Counted from the stretch's first letter, positions 30,620-41,043 are shown. The stretch: 64,000 nt of DNA from Thermocrispum agreste DSM 44070 (GCF_000427905.1 NZ_KE386604.1:479086-543085), one strand, 5' to 3'. Numbers and translations are program-made. Notes: generated from the letters alone by a model not told the origin.

Positions 30620-31693
30620 GTGACCGAACAGCAGACGGTTCCGGTCGGCGAGCTGATCGAGTCGATCCGCCGGATCTTCGTGGCCGCCGGCCTGAGCGAG
30701 CGTGCCGCGCGCACGGTCGCCGAGGCGCTGGTGGACGCCGACTGCCGCGGCATCCCCTCGCACGGCGCGATGCTCGTCCCGATGTACGTCGAGCGCCTGC
30801 GCAAAGGCTCGGTGAGCATGGCGGAGCAAGCGGAGGTGATCTCCGACTTCGGCGCCGTCGCCACGCTGGACGGCAAGCACGCGCTCGGCCAGCTGACCGG
30901 TGACCAGGCGATGCGACTGGCGGTGGACAAGGCGCGCCGGTTCGGCGTCGGTGCCGTCGCCGTACGGCACGCGTTCCACTTCGGCGGCGCGTTCCGCTAC
31001 GTGCTCGCGGCCGCCGACCAGGGGTGCATCGGCCTGGCCGCGGCCAACACCCGCCCGATGATGCCCGCCCCCGGCGGCGCCGAACCGGTGGTCGGCAACA
31101 ATCCGCTCGCGCTTGCCGTCCCGGTCCCGGGCCGGCCGCCGATCGTGCTGGACATGGCGTTGTCCGAGGTGGCGCTGGGCAAGATCCGCCTCGCGGCGTC
31201 CGAAGGCAGGCCGATCCCCGACACCTGGGCCACCGACGCCGAAGGGAGACCCACCACGGACCCCGCCGCCGCGGTGGCGGGCATGCTGCTGCCGATCGGC
31301 GGCCCCAAGGGGTACGGCCTCGCCGTCTTCGTCGACGTTCTGACCGGGGTGCTCTCCGGTGGGGCCTTCGGCGCCGGGGTGGCCGGTCTGTATGCCGACA
31401 CGAGCGTGCCGAACGACTGCGCACATTTCTTTCTCGCGCTCGACCCGACCGCGTTCGGCGACCCCGGGGAGTTCGCCGAGCGAATGTGCCGCTTCGCCGA
31501 CGCCATCGCCGCCTCGTCGGCCGCACCCGGCGTCGAGCGTGTCTTTCTGCCCGGTGAGCCGGAAGCGCTGCGATACCAGCGGGCGCGCACCGAGGGCGTT
31601 CGCCTGGAGCCTGCGGTGCGCAAGCAGCTCACCGACGTCGCCCGTGACCTGGGGGTCGACATCGAACTGACTCCCGCAGGAGGTGTCCGGTGA
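30620..31693 (+). CDS. Ldh-family (malate/L-lactate/ketoacid) dehydrogenase
   Basis: 357 aa with GTG start and GGAG upstream. It belongs to the non-Rossmann NAD(P)-dependent family of DlgD/ComC: RGIPSHGAML with the catalytic-type histidine at residue 48, AAANTRPMMPAPGG, VGNNPLALAVP, GGPKGYGLAVFVD. These reduce 2-oxoacids or cyclic imines. First gene of the plus-strand operon; its stop overlaps the next start by 4 bp. Confidence 0.9.
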   Translation: MTEQQTVPVGELIESIRRIFVAAGLSERAARTVAEALVDADCRGIPSHGAMLVPMYVERLRKGSVSMAEQAEVISDFGAVATLDGKHALGQLTGDQAMRLAVDKARRFGVGAVAVRHAFHFGGAFRYVLAAADQGCIGLAAANTRPMMPAPGGAEPVVGNNPLALAVPVPGRPPIVLDMALSEVALGKIRLAASEGRPIPDTWATDAEGRPTTDPAAAVAGMLLPIGGPKGYGLAVFVDVLTGVLSGGAFGAGVAGLYADTSVPNDCAHFFLALDPTAFGDPGEFAERMCRFADAIAASSAAPGVERVFLPGEPEALRYQRARTEGVRLEPAVRKQLTDVARDLGVDIELTPAGGVR

Positions 31694-33282
31694 GCACCGA
31701 AGTGGACGCGATCGTCATCGGTTCCGGCATCAACGGCCTGGTCGCCACGGCCGAGCTGGCGAAGGCCGGATGGTCGGTGACGCTGGTGGAGCGCAACGAC
31801 GAGCTGGGCGGATTCATCGCGACCGAGGAACGCACTCTGCCCGGCTACCGCCACGACACGTACTCGTCGTGGCACCCGTTGTTCGTCTCCGGCGCCGCTT
31901 ACGCGGTGCTGGGTGACGATCTGCACCGCCACGGGTTGGAGTACCGCAACACCGACGGCTGGGTGACCGCGAGCGTCGCCGACGACGGTCGGGTGACCAT
32001 GGCGCACCGCGACCCGAAGACCACCGCGGAGCGGTTCACCCACGACCGCGACCGGGACACCTACCTGGCCAAGCTCGATGCCTTCGGCGCGATCGCCGAG
32101 CAGTTCGGCACGGTGATGAGCACCGAGCTGCACTCGCCGGCGACGCTGCGCACCGGGTGGAAGCTGCTGCGCGCCGTGGGCCGGTCCCGTGCCGGTGAGC
32201 TGCTGCGCGACGCGGTGACCAGCGGGCGCTCGTACTGCCGGCGCGAGTTCGCCGGTCCCGAGGTGGATCACCTGTGGTCGCCGTGGCTGCTGCACGCGGG
32301 CTTGTCGCCCGATCACGCTTCGGGCGGCCTGATGATCCCGGTCTTCGCCGCCACCATGCACGGTTTCGGACTGCCCGTGGTGGCCGGTGGCGCCGCCCGC
32401 TTCGTCGAGGCGTTCCGCACGCTGTTCGACGAGCTCGGCGTGACCGTCCGGACCGGAACCGAGGTCCAGCGGATCCTGCTGGAGCGAGGTCGTGCGGTGG
32501 GGGTGGTTGCGGGCAACGAGGTCGTGCGCGCGCGCAGGGCGGTGCTGGCTTCCTGCTCGCCGGCCGCGTTGATGCGCGATCTGCTCCCGGCCGGGGCGGT
32601 CGAGACACGGCTCGCCGACGAGGCCGAGCGGTACCGCTACGGGCGCGGCGCGATGCAGATCCACGTCGCCCTCTCCGCGCCGTTGTCCTGGCGCGAGGAG
32701 GAACTCGGCGAAGTCCCGTTGATCCACATCTCGGACGGTTCGGCAAGCACCGGGATCGCCTGCGCCCAGGCGGAGGCGGGACTGCTGCCTGCGAAGCCGA
32801 CCGTGGTGGTCGGCCAGCAGTACGTGCTGGATCGCACGCGGGTTCCCGAGGGCGCCGCGGCGCTGTGGCTGCAGCTGCAGGAGGTGCCGTTCGCCCCGGC
32901 CGGTGATGCGGCGGGCGAGGTGGATGTCGGCCGCGGGTGGAGCAAGGAGCTGGCTGACGCGTTCGCGCAGCGCGTGCTCGACCGGGTCGCCGCGCACGCG
33001 CCCGACCTGAAGCAGAAGGTCCGCGCGATCGACGTGGTGACGCCCGCCGACCTGGCCGCCTACAACGTCAACGCCGTGCACGGTGATCCCTACGGCGGGT
33101 CGGCCGAGCTGGACCAGAACTTCCTGTGGCGCCCGACGCCCGCCGGGGGCAGGCACGCCGTGCTGCCCGGCCTGTGGCACATCGGCGCGGCCACGCATCC
33201 CGGGCCCGGCCTCGGCGGCGGCTCCGGCCACCTGGTCGCACAACGCCTGATCAATCGCCGTCTTCGCAGGAGACAACCATGA
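31690..33282 (+). CDS. FAD-dependent oxidoreductase, phytoene-desaturase-like
   Basis: 530 aa with GTG start. N-terminal FAD motif DAIVIGSGINGLVATAELAKAG followed by NDELGG; the C-terminal region GLWHIGAATHPGPGLGGGSGHLVAQ is the second FAD-binding element of the CrtI/amine-oxidase superfamily. No carotenoid genes are nearby; the context points to oxidation of a catabolic intermediate. It overlaps the next gene by 4 bp. Confidence 0.88.
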   Translation: MSTEVDAIVIGSGINGLVATAELAKAGWSVTLVERNDELGGFIATEERTLPGYRHDTYSSWHPLFVSGAAYAVLGDDLHRHGLEYRNTDGWVTASVADDGRVTMAHRDPKTTAERFTHDRDRDTYLAKLDAFGAIAEQFGTVMSTELHSPATLRTGWKLLRAVGRSRAGELLRDAVTSGRSYCRREFAGPEVDHLWSPWLLHAGLSPDHASGGLMIPVFAATMHGFGLPVVAGGAARFVEAFRTLFDELGVTVRTGTEVQRILLERGRAVGVVAGNEVVRARRAVLASCSPAALMRDLLPAGAVETRLADEAERYRYGRGAMQIHVALSAPLSWREEELGEVPLIHISDGSASTGIACAQAEAGLLPAKPTVVVGQQYVLDRTRVPEGAAALWLQLQEVPFAPAGDAAGEVDVGRGWSKELADAFAQRVLDRVAAHAPDLKQKVRAIDVVTPADLAAYNVNAVHGDPYGGSAELDQNFLWRPTPAGGRHAVLPGLWHIGAATHPGPGLGGGSGHLVAQRLINRRLRRRQP

Positions 33283-34016
33283 AATCGACCTTCGACGCGC
33301 ACGGTGAGGTGCTCGTCGTGACCGGCGGCGCCAACGGCATCGGCGAGGCCACGGCGCGGGCCTTCGCCGAGCGCGGTGGCACGGCGGTGGTCTTCGACGT
33401 CGCGCGCTCCGACCGGCTCGACCAGTTCGACCGCATCGAGCAGGTCCGGGTGGACGTTTCCGACCGCGATGCGGTCGTCGACGCGGTGGACGCCGTGCTG
33501 CACCGCCACGGCCGGATCGACGCCCTGGTGGCCGGGGCGGCGATCCAGCCGCGCTGCGACGTGGTCGGCCTGGACCCGCACACCTGGCGGGAAACGCTGG
33601 CGGTGAACCTGGACGGGGTGGTGTGGTGCTGCCAAGCCGTACTGCCCGGCATGATCGCCCGCCGGTCCGGGGCGATCGTGGTGTTCTCCTCCGGCCTGGC
33701 CAACGCCGGCCACGCCAGGGCGGCGGCGTATGCGGCGAGCAAAGGAGCGCTGATCCCGTTCGCCAAGTCGCTGGCCGCCGAGGTCGCCGACTACGGCGTA
33801 CGGGTCAACACGATCTTCCCCGGGGTGATCGACACCCCGCAGTTCCGCGCCGCGAATCCGCCCGGTGGCCAGCGCGAGCACTGGGAGGCCACCACCGGGA
33901 TCGGCAAGCCGGAGGACGTCGTGGGGCCGCTGCTGTTCCTGCTGTCCGACGCCGCCACCATGACCGGCTCCGTGCTGACCCGCGAGCGCGCCTTCAGCCA
34001 GGAGGCAGTGGCATGA
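33279..34016 (+). CDS. SDR-family oxidoreductase
   Basis: 245 aa from the ATG at 33279 (AGGAG upstream). TGGANGIGEATA cofactor motif, VVFSSGLAN with catalytic Ser, YAASK catalytic pair, then IFPGVIDTP. The C-terminus (SVLTRERAFSQEAVA) departs from the usual 'DGG' ending of classical SDRs. It overlaps both neighbours by 4 bp. Confidence 0.92.
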   Translation: MKSTFDAHGEVLVVTGGANGIGEATARAFAERGGTAVVFDVARSDRLDQFDRIEQVRVDVSDRDAVVDAVDAVLHRHGRIDALVAGAAIQPRCDVVGLDPHTWRETLAVNLDGVVWCCQAVLPGMIARRSGAIVVFSSGLANAGHARAAAYAASKGALIPFAKSLAAEVADYGVRVNTIFPGVIDTPQFRAANPPGGQREHWEATTGIGKPEDVVGPLLFLLSDAATMTGSVLTRERAFSQEAVA

Positions 34017-35641
34017 CGCAAGGGACCCATCCGACGAGCAGCGAGGACGTGTTGCCGGTCGCCGTGGTCGGCGGCGGGCCGGTCGGGTTGATCACCGCGC
34101 TGGGCCTGGTCCACTACGGCGTCCCGGTGACGGTGTTCGAGGAAGACGAGCAGCTGTCGCTGGACACCAAGGCCGGGACGATCCTCACCAGGACCTTGGA
34201 GGTCTTGCACCGCTACGGCGCCGTCGACGCGGTGCTGGGGGCTTCGCTGCGCATCGACGAGATCGGCGATCTGGACCGCGCGACCAACCAGTCCAGGGAG
34301 AGCGTGCGCACCGGGACGTTGTCCGACGACACCCGCTTCCCGTTCGTCATCAACATCCCGCAGCACCACCTGGAGCCGGTGCTGCGGGACCGGCTGGACA
34401 TGCTCGCGCCCGGCGTGCTGCGCATGCGGCACCGGGTGACCGACTTCGTGCAGCACGACGACCACGTCGAACTGCTGCTGGACACACCGGACGGCGAACA
34501 GCGGGTGAAGGCCCGGTACCTGCTGGCCTGTGACGGCGGACGGTCGCAGACCAGGGAAAAGCTCGGCATCACGGTCGAGGGCCGGACGCTGGAGCAGCGC
34601 TACATGCTGGTCGACCTGGAAGTCGACCTGGACGTGACGAACCCGCGCGACTACCCGTACCTGGCGTACTTCGGCGATCCGTCCGAGTGGATGATCCTGG
34701 TGCGCCAGCCGCACTGCTGGCGGTTCCTGTACCCGCTCGACCCGGGCCGCCCGGAGCCGGACGAGGCCGAGCTAACCGCGAAGGCGAAGCGGTTCATCGG
34801 CGACGTGACCGGGCTGCGCGTGCTGGGCACCAACGTCTACACGGTCCATCACCGGGTCGCCGATCGCTGGCGGGTGGGCCGCATCTTCCTGATGGGCGAC
34901 GCCGCCCACCTCATCACGCCGATGTGGGCGCTGGGGTTGAACACCGGGGTGCTGGACGCCTCCAACCTGCCCTGGCGGCTCGCCTGGGTGTTGCGCGGCT
35001 GGGCCGACGAGTCCTTGCTGGACGGCTACGAACGCGAGCAAGCGCCGGTCGCCATCCGCGGCGCAGGGGAAATGGCCGAAGCCGCCCGCGCCTACATGGA
35101 CCGGCGGGACGACGGCATGGCGGCCATGGCCGGTGGCGGCTGGGGCGTCGCAGTCACCCGCTCGCTGCTCGGCGTCCGGCTCGACATCGACGGCTCCGGT
35201 GACTGGTCGATGATCGTCCACGGCGACTCGCCGCGGCCGGTCCGCGCTGGAGATCGCATCCCCGACGTGCGGGTTTTCGGCCCCGATGGCGAGGTCTACC
35301 TGCACGACCTGTGTGCGGACGCGTTCGTGGCGCTGTACTTCACCGACGCACGGCGCAGGCCGCGGCTGCCGGAGGGCGCCGAGCCAGGACTGCGCCGCTA
35401 CGTGATCAGCCGCTGGGACGCCCCGCTGAACTCCGGGCTGCGCGACATCGCGCTGTTCGACCCGGGTGAGCGGGCCACCCGCCGCATCGGTGTCCCGCCG
35501 GACACCGCCGTGCTGGTGCGCCCGGACGGCCACGTCGCCGCCATCGCCGCGTTCGACCCGGCCGATCCGCAGCAGGATCCCGTCGCCGACGCCTACGCAC
35601 GTATCACCGGACGCCGCACCAGGGAAGGAGCGCTGGCATGA
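34013..35641 (+). CDS. FAD-dependent aromatic hydroxylase (group A, MhpA/PHBH-like)
   Basis: 542 aa. GGGPVGLITALGL FAD motif, DG motif in LLACDGGRSQTREKLG, and GD motif in FLMGDAAHLITPMWALGLN. A C-terminal thioredoxin-like domain (about residues 405-540: GDRIPDVRVFGPDGEVYLHDL) is typical of phenol and 3-(3-hydroxyphenyl)propionate hydroxylases. It likely hydroxylates an aromatic ring with NAD(P)H. Start and stop overlap neighbours by 4 bp. Confidence 0.92.
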   Translation: MTQGTHPTSSEDVLPVAVVGGGPVGLITALGLVHYGVPVTVFEEDEQLSLDTKAGTILTRTLEVLHRYGAVDAVLGASLRIDEIGDLDRATNQSRESVRTGTLSDDTRFPFVINIPQHHLEPVLRDRLDMLAPGVLRMRHRVTDFVQHDDHVELLLDTPDGEQRVKARYLLACDGGRSQTREKLGITVEGRTLEQRYMLVDLEVDLDVTNPRDYPYLAYFGDPSEWMILVRQPHCWRFLYPLDPGRPEPDEAELTAKAKRFIGDVTGLRVLGTNVYTVHHRVADRWRVGRIFLMGDAAHLITPMWALGLNTGVLDASNLPWRLAWVLRGWADESLLDGYEREQAPVAIRGAGEMAEAARAYMDRRDDGMAAMAGGGWGVAVTRSLLGVRLDIDGSGDWSMIVHGDSPRPVRAGDRIPDVRVFGPDGEVYLHDLCADAFVALYFTDARRRPRLPEGAEPGLRRYVISRWDAPLNSGLRDIALFDPGERATRRIGVPPDTAVLVRPDGHVAAIAAFDPADPQQDPVADAYARITGRRTREGALA

Positions 35642-36372
35642 CAGCCGGAACCACCGTGCAAGCCCCCGACGGCACACAGGTCGTGCTGGGCGAGATCGGG
35701 CAGAAGATGCTGTTGGAGAACGACCGGGTGCGGCTGTGGGAGGTCGCGCTGGCGCCGGGCGAGACGCAGCCGTGGCACCTGCACCACAACCCGTACCTGG
35801 TGGTCAACATCCAGGCGTCGCCGTGCCGGATGGACTGGCTGGACGGCGCCCCGCCCCGCTACGTCAGCGAGTACGTCGGCGGCATCGTCTACCAGAACGT
35901 CTCGCCGATCCACATGCTCACCAACATCGGCACCACGTTCTACCGGAACCGGCTGGTCGAGTTGCGCGACCTCGGTGAGCATGCGGTCGGCGACGTCCGG
36001 CCCAAGCTGGTGCCGAATCCCGAGCGGCCCGGGCCGGAGACCATCACCACCCCGGACGGCAGGCAGACCGAGACCGGGCCGGTGGGGCACCACGTGGTGT
36101 TCGAGGCCGACATGGTGCGGGTCTGGGAGATCGTGCTCGATCCCGGCGCCACGCTGACCTGGCACCGGCACATCAACCCGTACGTCGTGGTGACCCTGGA
36201 GGGCTCGGACATCCGCGTCGATCGCCTCACCGAGCAGGGCACCAGCCGGACCGAGGAAGACGGCGCGGTGAGCTACCACGAGCCCGGGGACGTGCAAGCG
36301 CTGGTCAACACCGGCAACCGGCGCTACCGCAGCCGCCTGATCGAACTGAAGTACTTGGGGGAGAACCGATGA
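35638..36372 (+). CDS. Two-domain cupin protein
   Basis: 244 aa with two similar cupin halves: residues about 20-110 (LAPGETQPWHLHHNPYLVV) and 145-240 (LDPGATLTWHRHINPYVVV). Both keep a His-x-His pair suited to metal binding. Bicupins in catabolic operons include ring-cleaving dioxygenases and isomerases. Which reaction applies here cannot be read from sequence. Confidence 0.85.
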   Translation: MTAGTTVQAPDGTQVVLGEIGQKMLLENDRVRLWEVALAPGETQPWHLHHNPYLVVNIQASPCRMDWLDGAPPRYVSEYVGGIVYQNVSPIHMLTNIGTTFYRNRLVELRDLGEHAVGDVRPKLVPNPERPGPETITTPDGRQTETGPVGHHVVFEADMVRVWEIVLDPGATLTWHRHINPYVVVTLEGSDIRVDRLTEQGTSRTEEDGAVSYHEPGDVQALVNTGNRRYRSRLIELKYLGENR

Positions 36373-36908
36373 CCACGTCGACCGGACAGGTCGTGCCCCG
36401 GCCGCCGCGGCCGGAAGGCGTCAGCGAGGAGGAGTGGGCGAACAACGTCTCCGACCTCGCCAGGTATTCCGGCGAGGCGCCGGACCGGTCCCGTGAGCAC
36501 ACCGAGACCGGGCCGGACGGCGAGCAGTGGGGCCGCTTCCGCGAGATCCTGCTGCAGACCCAGGACCTGGACTGGGTGGAGAAGACGCTGGCCGGGTTGT
36601 CCCAGAAGATGCTGTGGCGCAACGACGAGACCGGTGCCTCGATCGCGCTGGTGCGGTTCGAGAAGGGCGCGGGCATTCCCTCCCGGCACGCGCACGCCTC
36701 GAACCAGTTCATGTTCTGTCTGTCCGGCCGCTACACGTATCTGCCGACCAAGATCACCCTCACCCCCGGCTCGTTCTACTGGAACCCCAAGGGCAGCCTG
36801 CACGGGCCGACCAGGGCCGAGGAGGAGTCGATCCTGCTGGAGATCTACGACGGCCCGCATTACCCGACCCAGCCCGACTGGTACGCCAGCCCCGACGACG
36901 CCCGGTAG
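36369..36908 (+). CDS. Single-domain cupin protein
   Basis: 179 aa. An N-terminal helical stretch (about 1-70) precedes a cupin with IPSRHAHASNQFMFCLSG and GSFYWNPKGSLHGPT, so His ligands are kept in both cupin motifs. It resembles small cupin dioxygenases such as those acting on diketones or hydroxyacetophenones. Overlaps the bicupin gene by 4 bp. Confidence 0.83.
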   Translation: MTTSTGQVVPRPPRPEGVSEEEWANNVSDLARYSGEAPDRSREHTETGPDGEQWGRFREILLQTQDLDWVEKTLAGLSQKMLWRNDETGASIALVRFEKGAGIPSRHAHASNQFMFCLSGRYTYLPTKITLTPGSFYWNPKGSLHGPTRAEEESILLEIYDGPHYPTQPDWYASPDDAR

Positions 36909-36967
36909 GCCGGTATCTGGCCGCAGGCCCGCTCAGCAACGTCAGCACCTGCCGATAGGAGAGCGAT

Positions 36968-37375
36968 TTGTTCAAGCAGGAAGTCGTTTCACCGGAACTC
37001 GCCCAGCCCAACGGCCACTTCGCCCAGGCGATCACGGTCCCCGCGGGACGGCTGGTGTTCATCTCCGGGATGACCGCGCGCAACGCCGCCGGGGGAGTGA
37101 CCGGCGTCGGTGACATCACCGCGCAGACGCATCAGGTCTGTCAGAACCTGGACGCGGCGGTCCGGGCCGCCGGGGGGACGCTGGACGACATCGTGCGGGT
37201 GGACGTCTACGTGCGGAACATGGAGGACTTCGCGGCCATCCACGAGGTGCGCATGCAGTACTTCAAGGGCGTTCCGCCGGCGTCGACGATGGTCGAGGTG
37301 TCCAAGTTCGTGAACAAGGACTACCTGATCGAGATGAACGCGATCGCCGTGCTGCCGGAAGAGGGGTCGCGGTGA
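36968..37375 (+). CDS. RidA/YjgF-family protein lacking the usual catalytic arginine
   Basis: 135 aa with TTG start and AGGAGAG upstream. The RidA fold is clear: AQAITVPAGRLVFISGMTA, TRQ-like QTHQVCQNLDAAVRAAGG, and MVEVSKFVNKDYLIEMNAIAVL. In true imine deaminases the 'PARS/T' segment carries the key Arg; here it reads PPASTMVEV, with Ser. In catabolic operons relatives act as 2-aminomuconate deaminases. It overlaps the FAH-family gene by 4 bp. Confidence 0.9.
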   Translation: MFKQEVVSPELAQPNGHFAQAITVPAGRLVFISGMTARNAAGGVTGVGDITAQTHQVCQNLDAAVRAAGGTLDDIVRVDVYVRNMEDFAAIHEVRMQYFKGVPPASTMVEVSKFVNKDYLIEMNAIAVLPEEGSR

Positions 37376-38265
37376 AGCTGGCAACGGTCGTGGTGGCCGG
37401 CCGGCCGCGGCTGGGTGTCGTGGAGGACGACGCCACGATCGCGGTGCTGCCGAGTGACCGGACGCTGGACGACGTGGTGCGTGGCGGACCCGAGGCCATG
37501 GAGTCGGTCCGGCGTGAGCTCGGCAGTGCGGAACGCCGCGCGCTCGATGACGTCCGGCTGGGCGCTCCGCTGCACAGGTTCAACCGCGACATCCTGTGCA
37601 CCGGCTGGAACTACTGGGATCACTTCGAGGAATCGAAGGGAAGGCGGGACGGGCAGGACCCGGCCGAGCGGCCGAAACACCCGACCTTCTTCACCAAAGG
37701 ACCGGACACGGTCATCGGCCCTGGCGACGACATCGCCTACGACGCGGCGGTGTCGGCGAAGTGGGACTACGAGGCCGAAGTGGCGCTGGTGATCGGCAGG
37801 ACCGGGCGGTCCATCCCGGAGGAGAAGGCCTGGGAGCACGTGTTCGGCCTGTGCGTGGCCAACGACGTCTCGCAGCGCGATCTGCAACGCAGGCACGGCG
37901 GCCAGTGGTTGAAGGGCAAGAGCCTGGACGGCACGATGCCGCTCGGGCCGTGGATCACCACCGTCGACGAGGTCGCCGACCCGTATGACCTGACGGTCCG
38001 CTGCACGGTGAACGGGGAGGTGCTGCAGGAGGCGTCCACGCGGCAGGTGGCGTTCTCGTTCGAGCGGATCATCGCCGAGCTGAGCTGGGGGATGACGCTG
38101 CACGCCGGGGACGTGATCCTCACCGGGACACCACCCGGCGTGGGCAATGCGCGCACCCCTCAGGTGTTCCTGAAGCCGGGCGACGACATCGTCACCGAGG
38201 TCAGCGGACTCGGTGTGCTCAGGAACCGGGTGGTCGAGCGGGATCTCAGCAGCTACCAGGGCTGA
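37372..38265 (+). CDS. Fumarylacetoacetate hydrolase (FAH)-family enzyme
   Basis: 297 aa with GTG start. An N-terminal small domain (1-75) leads into the FAH barrel: [29 protein letters not shown], metal ligands in [11 protein letters not shown] and ANDVSQRD, and [10 protein letters not shown]. The family cleaves, decarboxylates or hydrates acyl-pyruvate-type products of ring cleavage, so it probably acts late in the pathway. Confidence 0.92.
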   Translation: MKLATVVVAGRPRLGVVEDDATIAVLPSDRTLDDVVRGGPEAMESVRRELGSAERRALDDVRLGAPLHRFNRDILCTGWNYWDHFEESKGRRDGQDPAERPKHPTFFTKGPDTVIGPGDDIAYDAAVSAKWDYEAEVALVIGRTGRSIPEEKAWEHVFGLCVANDVSQRDLQRRHGGQWLKGKSLDGTMPLGPWITTVDEVADPYDLTVRCTVNGEVLQEASTRQVAFSFERIIAELSWGMTLHAGDVILTGTPPGVGNARTPQVFLKPGDDIVTEVSGLGVLRNRVVERDLSSYQG

Positions 38266-38503
38266 CACCGCTTCGGCTGCGAGGCCGACGGCAGTACGCG
38301 GCCGGATGCCGTCGTCTCCGGAGAGCCGGCTCGGCCGGAGCCGTCGGCACTCGCATGGTGGTGGGGGCAGTGCCCGGCAAACGGTGCGCGTCGTTCGCCC
38401 GAGTGCGTGGCCCGGCCAGGTGCGTCATTCGCAACGGTATTCAGTTCGCCGCTCACCGGTGCCAGACTCGGGGCACCCGCAGCGACGCGTGAGGAGGAAG
38501 CCA

Positions 38504-40141
38504 ATGGCGGTCCCTGCCCAGCTCAGCTACAGCTCCGGAACCTCCGACGTTCCCCTGCTCGGCGACACCATCGGCGAGAACCTGGATCGCACCGTCGCCA
38601 CGTTCCCCGACCGGGAGGCGATGGTCGACTGCGCATCGGGGCGGCGCTGGACCTATCGGGAATTCGCCGACGACGTGAACGTGGTGGCCCTCGGGCTGGC
38701 CGCGCGCGGCATCGGCAAAGGCGACCGGGTGGGCATCTGGTCACCGAACCGGGCGGAGTGGACCCTGGTGCAGTACGCCACCGCGAAGCTCGGCGCGATC
38801 CTGGTCAACATCAACCCCGCCTACCGGGTGCACGAGCTCACCTACGTACTCAATCAGGCGGGCATCAAGATGCTGATCTCGGCGCAGTCGTTCAAGACGT
38901 CCGACTACGCCGCGATGATCGGCGAAGCGCGCCCCGACTGCCCCAAGCTGACCGACGTGGTCCTGTTCGACTCCCAGGACTGGGACGACCTGCTCGACAC
39001 GGGCAAGGCGGGCGACCCTTCGACGCTGGACCAGATCAAGCTGTCCGCCGACGACCCGATCAACATCCAGTACACGTCGGGCACGACCGGCTTCCCGAAG
39101 GGTGCCACGCTCAGCCACCACAACATCCTCAACAACGGCTTCTTCGTGGGCGAGCTGTGCTCGTACACCGAGCAGGACCGGATCTGCATCCCGGTGCCCT
39201 TCTACCACTGCTTCGGCATGGTCATGGGCAACCTGGCGGCGACCAGCCACGGCGCCTGCATGGTCATCCCGGCGCCCGGATTCGACCCGACGGCCACGCT
39301 GAAGGCGGTGGCCGCCGAGAAGTGCACGTCGCTGTACGGGGTGCCGACCATGTTCATCGCGGAGCTGGCCGACCCCACGTTCGAGGAGCACGACCTGTCC
39401 AGCCTGCGCACCGGCATCATGGCGGGCTCGCCGTGCCCGGTGGAGGTGATGAAGCAGGTCATCGAGCGGATGGGCATGACCGAGGTGACCATCTGCTACG
39501 GGATGACGGAGACCTCGCCGGTGTCCACCCAGACCCGCAAGGACGACTCGCTGGATCGCCGGGTGTCCACGGTCGGCCGGGTGCACCCGCACCTGGAGGT
39601 GAAGATCATCGACCCGGAGACCGGCCTGACCGTGCCCCGCGGCCAGCCGGGCGAGCTGTGCACCCGCGGCTACTCGGTGATGCTCGGGTACTGGGAGCAG
39701 CCGGACAAGACCGCAGAGGCGATCGACTCGGCGCGCTGGATGCACACCGGTGACCTCGCGGTGATGGACGAGGACGGGTACGTGCAGATCACCGGCCGGA
39801 TCAAGGACATGGTGATCCGCGGCGGCGAGAACATCTACCCGCGCGAGATCGAGGAGTTCCTCTACACCCACCCGGACATCCAGGACGTCCAGGTGATCGG
39901 CGTCCCGGACGAGAAGTACGGCGAAGAGCTGATGGCGTGGGTGATCCTGCGCGAAGGGGCGGAGGAACTGACCGCGGAGAAGCTGCGCGAGTTCTGCCAG
40001 GGCAAGCTGGCCCACTACAAGATCCCGCGCTACGTGCACGTCGTCGACCAGTTCCCGATGACGGTCACCGGGAAGGTGCGCAAGGTCGAGATGCGCGAGA
40101 TGGCCGTGCAGATTCTGGGCCTGGACCAGGACAAGAACTAG
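38504..40141 (+). CDS. AMP-forming acyl-CoA synthetase
   Basis: 545 aa from the ATG at 38504 with GAGGAGGA upstream. ATP-binding loop [38 protein letters not shown], and the catalytic lysine in [12 protein letters not shown]. Length and motifs fit FadD-type medium/long-chain or aromatic acid CoA ligases. A 238-bp gap separates it from the FAH gene; TATTCA around 38443 may be its own -10 box, so it may be only loosely part of the cluster. Confidence 0.93.
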   Translation: MAVPAQLSYSSGTSDVPLLGDTIGENLDRTVATFPDREAMVDCASGRRWTYREFADDVNVVALGLAARGIGKGDRVGIWSPNRAEWTLVQYATAKLGAILVNINPAYRVHELTYVLNQAGIKMLISAQSFKTSDYAAMIGEARPDCPKLTDVVLFDSQDWDDLLDTGKAGDPSTLDQIKLSADDPINIQYTSGTTGFPKGATLSHHNILNNGFFVGELCSYTEQDRICIPVPFYHCFGMVMGNLAATSHGACMVIPAPGFDPTATLKAVAAEKCTSLYGVPTMFIAELADPTFEEHDLSSLRTGIMAGSPCPVEVMKQVIERMGMTEVTICYGMTETSPVSTQTRKDDSLDRRVSTVGRVHPHLEVKIIDPETGLTVPRGQPGELCTRGYSVMLGYWEQPDKTAEAIDSARWMHTGDLAVMDEDGYVQITGRIKDMVIRGGENIYPREIEEFLYTHPDIQDVQVIGVPDEKYGEELMAWVILREGAEELTAEKLREFCQGKLAHYKIPRYVHVVDQFPMTVTGKVRKVEMREMAVQILGLDQDKN

Positions 40142-40169
40142 CCGCCGGATCACCAGGACTGCGACGGGT

Positions 40170-40197
40170 GCCGCCGCGGCAACCAGGCCGCGGCGGC
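40170..40197 (+). terminator. Hairpin after the acyl-CoA synthetase gene
   Basis: Perfect 10-bp arms GCCGCCGCGG/CCGCGGCGGC, 8-nt loop, 28 bp after the stop. Confidence 0.7.
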
Positions 40198-40260
40198 GTT
40201 GGCCGTGCTCGGCGAAGTGAAGTGGCCGGGGGCTGGACAGGGTGACTAGGCTGCGCGATC

Positions 40261-41004
40261 GTGCGGCTGACGGTGCTGGGTGGGACGGGCGCATGGCCCG
40301 GTCCCGGTCAGGCATGCAGCGGCTACCTGGTCGAGCATGCCGGCTACCGCTTGCTGCTCGACCCCGGCTACGCCACGTTCCCGCAGCTGCAGCGGTGGGC
40401 GAAGGCCGAGGACGTCGACGCCGTTTACGTCTCGCACGGTCATCCGGATCATTGCGCGGACCTGAACCCGCTGCTGCGCGCCCGGGTCTTGCGTGACGAC
40501 CCGGTGCCACCGCTGCCGCTGTCTGCACCGCGCGGGGCTTTGGACGTGGTGCTGGCATTGGATCGCCCGGGCATGCTCGATCCCGGCTACGTTCGCCATG
40601 ACTTCGAGCCGGGCGAGTCGCTGACGATCGGTCCGTTCCGGGCCCGCACGTGGCTGTTGCCGCACTCGAAGCCGAACGCCGGCGTGCGGCTGGAAGCCGA
40701 CGGCGTGGTGCTGGCTTTCACCGGCGACACCGGGCCGAGCCCGCACTTGGCCACCCTGGCCCGAGACGCGGACGTGTTGATCATCGACTCCAGCTACGCC
40801 GAGGAAGTGCCCGAAGACACGCGCGGCACGCTGCTCAGCGCCCGCCAGGCGGGGGAGCTCGCCGCGATCGCCGACGTGCGGCGGGTGGTGCTGACCCACC
40901 TGATGCCGGAAGTCGACGACATGGAAGCGCTGCAGGCAGCGTCCGCAAGCTTCGCCGGACCGATCGACGTGGCCACGATCGGCCTGCGTGTCACTGTCCC
41001 TTGA
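40261..41004 (+). CDS. MBL-fold metallo-hydrolase
   Basis: 247 aa with GTG start. Zinc-site motif VSHGHPDHCADL (HxHxDH), then FTGDTGPS and LTHLMPE supplying further ligands. RNase Z/phosphodiesterase-like subgroup by overall layout. No neighbour suggests its substrate. Confidence 0.88.
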   Translation: MRLTVLGGTGAWPGPGQACSGYLVEHAGYRLLLDPGYATFPQLQRWAKAEDVDAVYVSHGHPDHCADLNPLLRARVLRDDPVPPLPLSAPRGALDVVLALDRPGMLDPGYVRHDFEPGESLTIGPFRARTWLLPHSKPNAGVRLEADGVVLAFTGDTGPSPHLATLARDADVLIIDSSYAEEVPEDTRGTLLSARQAGELAAIADVRRVVLTHLMPEVDDMEALQAASASFAGPIDVATIGLRVTVP

Positions 41005-41025
41005 CCCCTCGGCTTTCGCCGGGGT
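41004..41025. terminator. Hairpin between convergent genes
   Basis: ACCCC..GGC(tttc)GCC.GGGGT stem with one bulge, lying in the 39-bp gap between the MBL gene and the hypothetical gene that converges on it. Confidence 0.5.
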
Positions 41026-41043
41026 GCAGTGATCACTGGCGGA

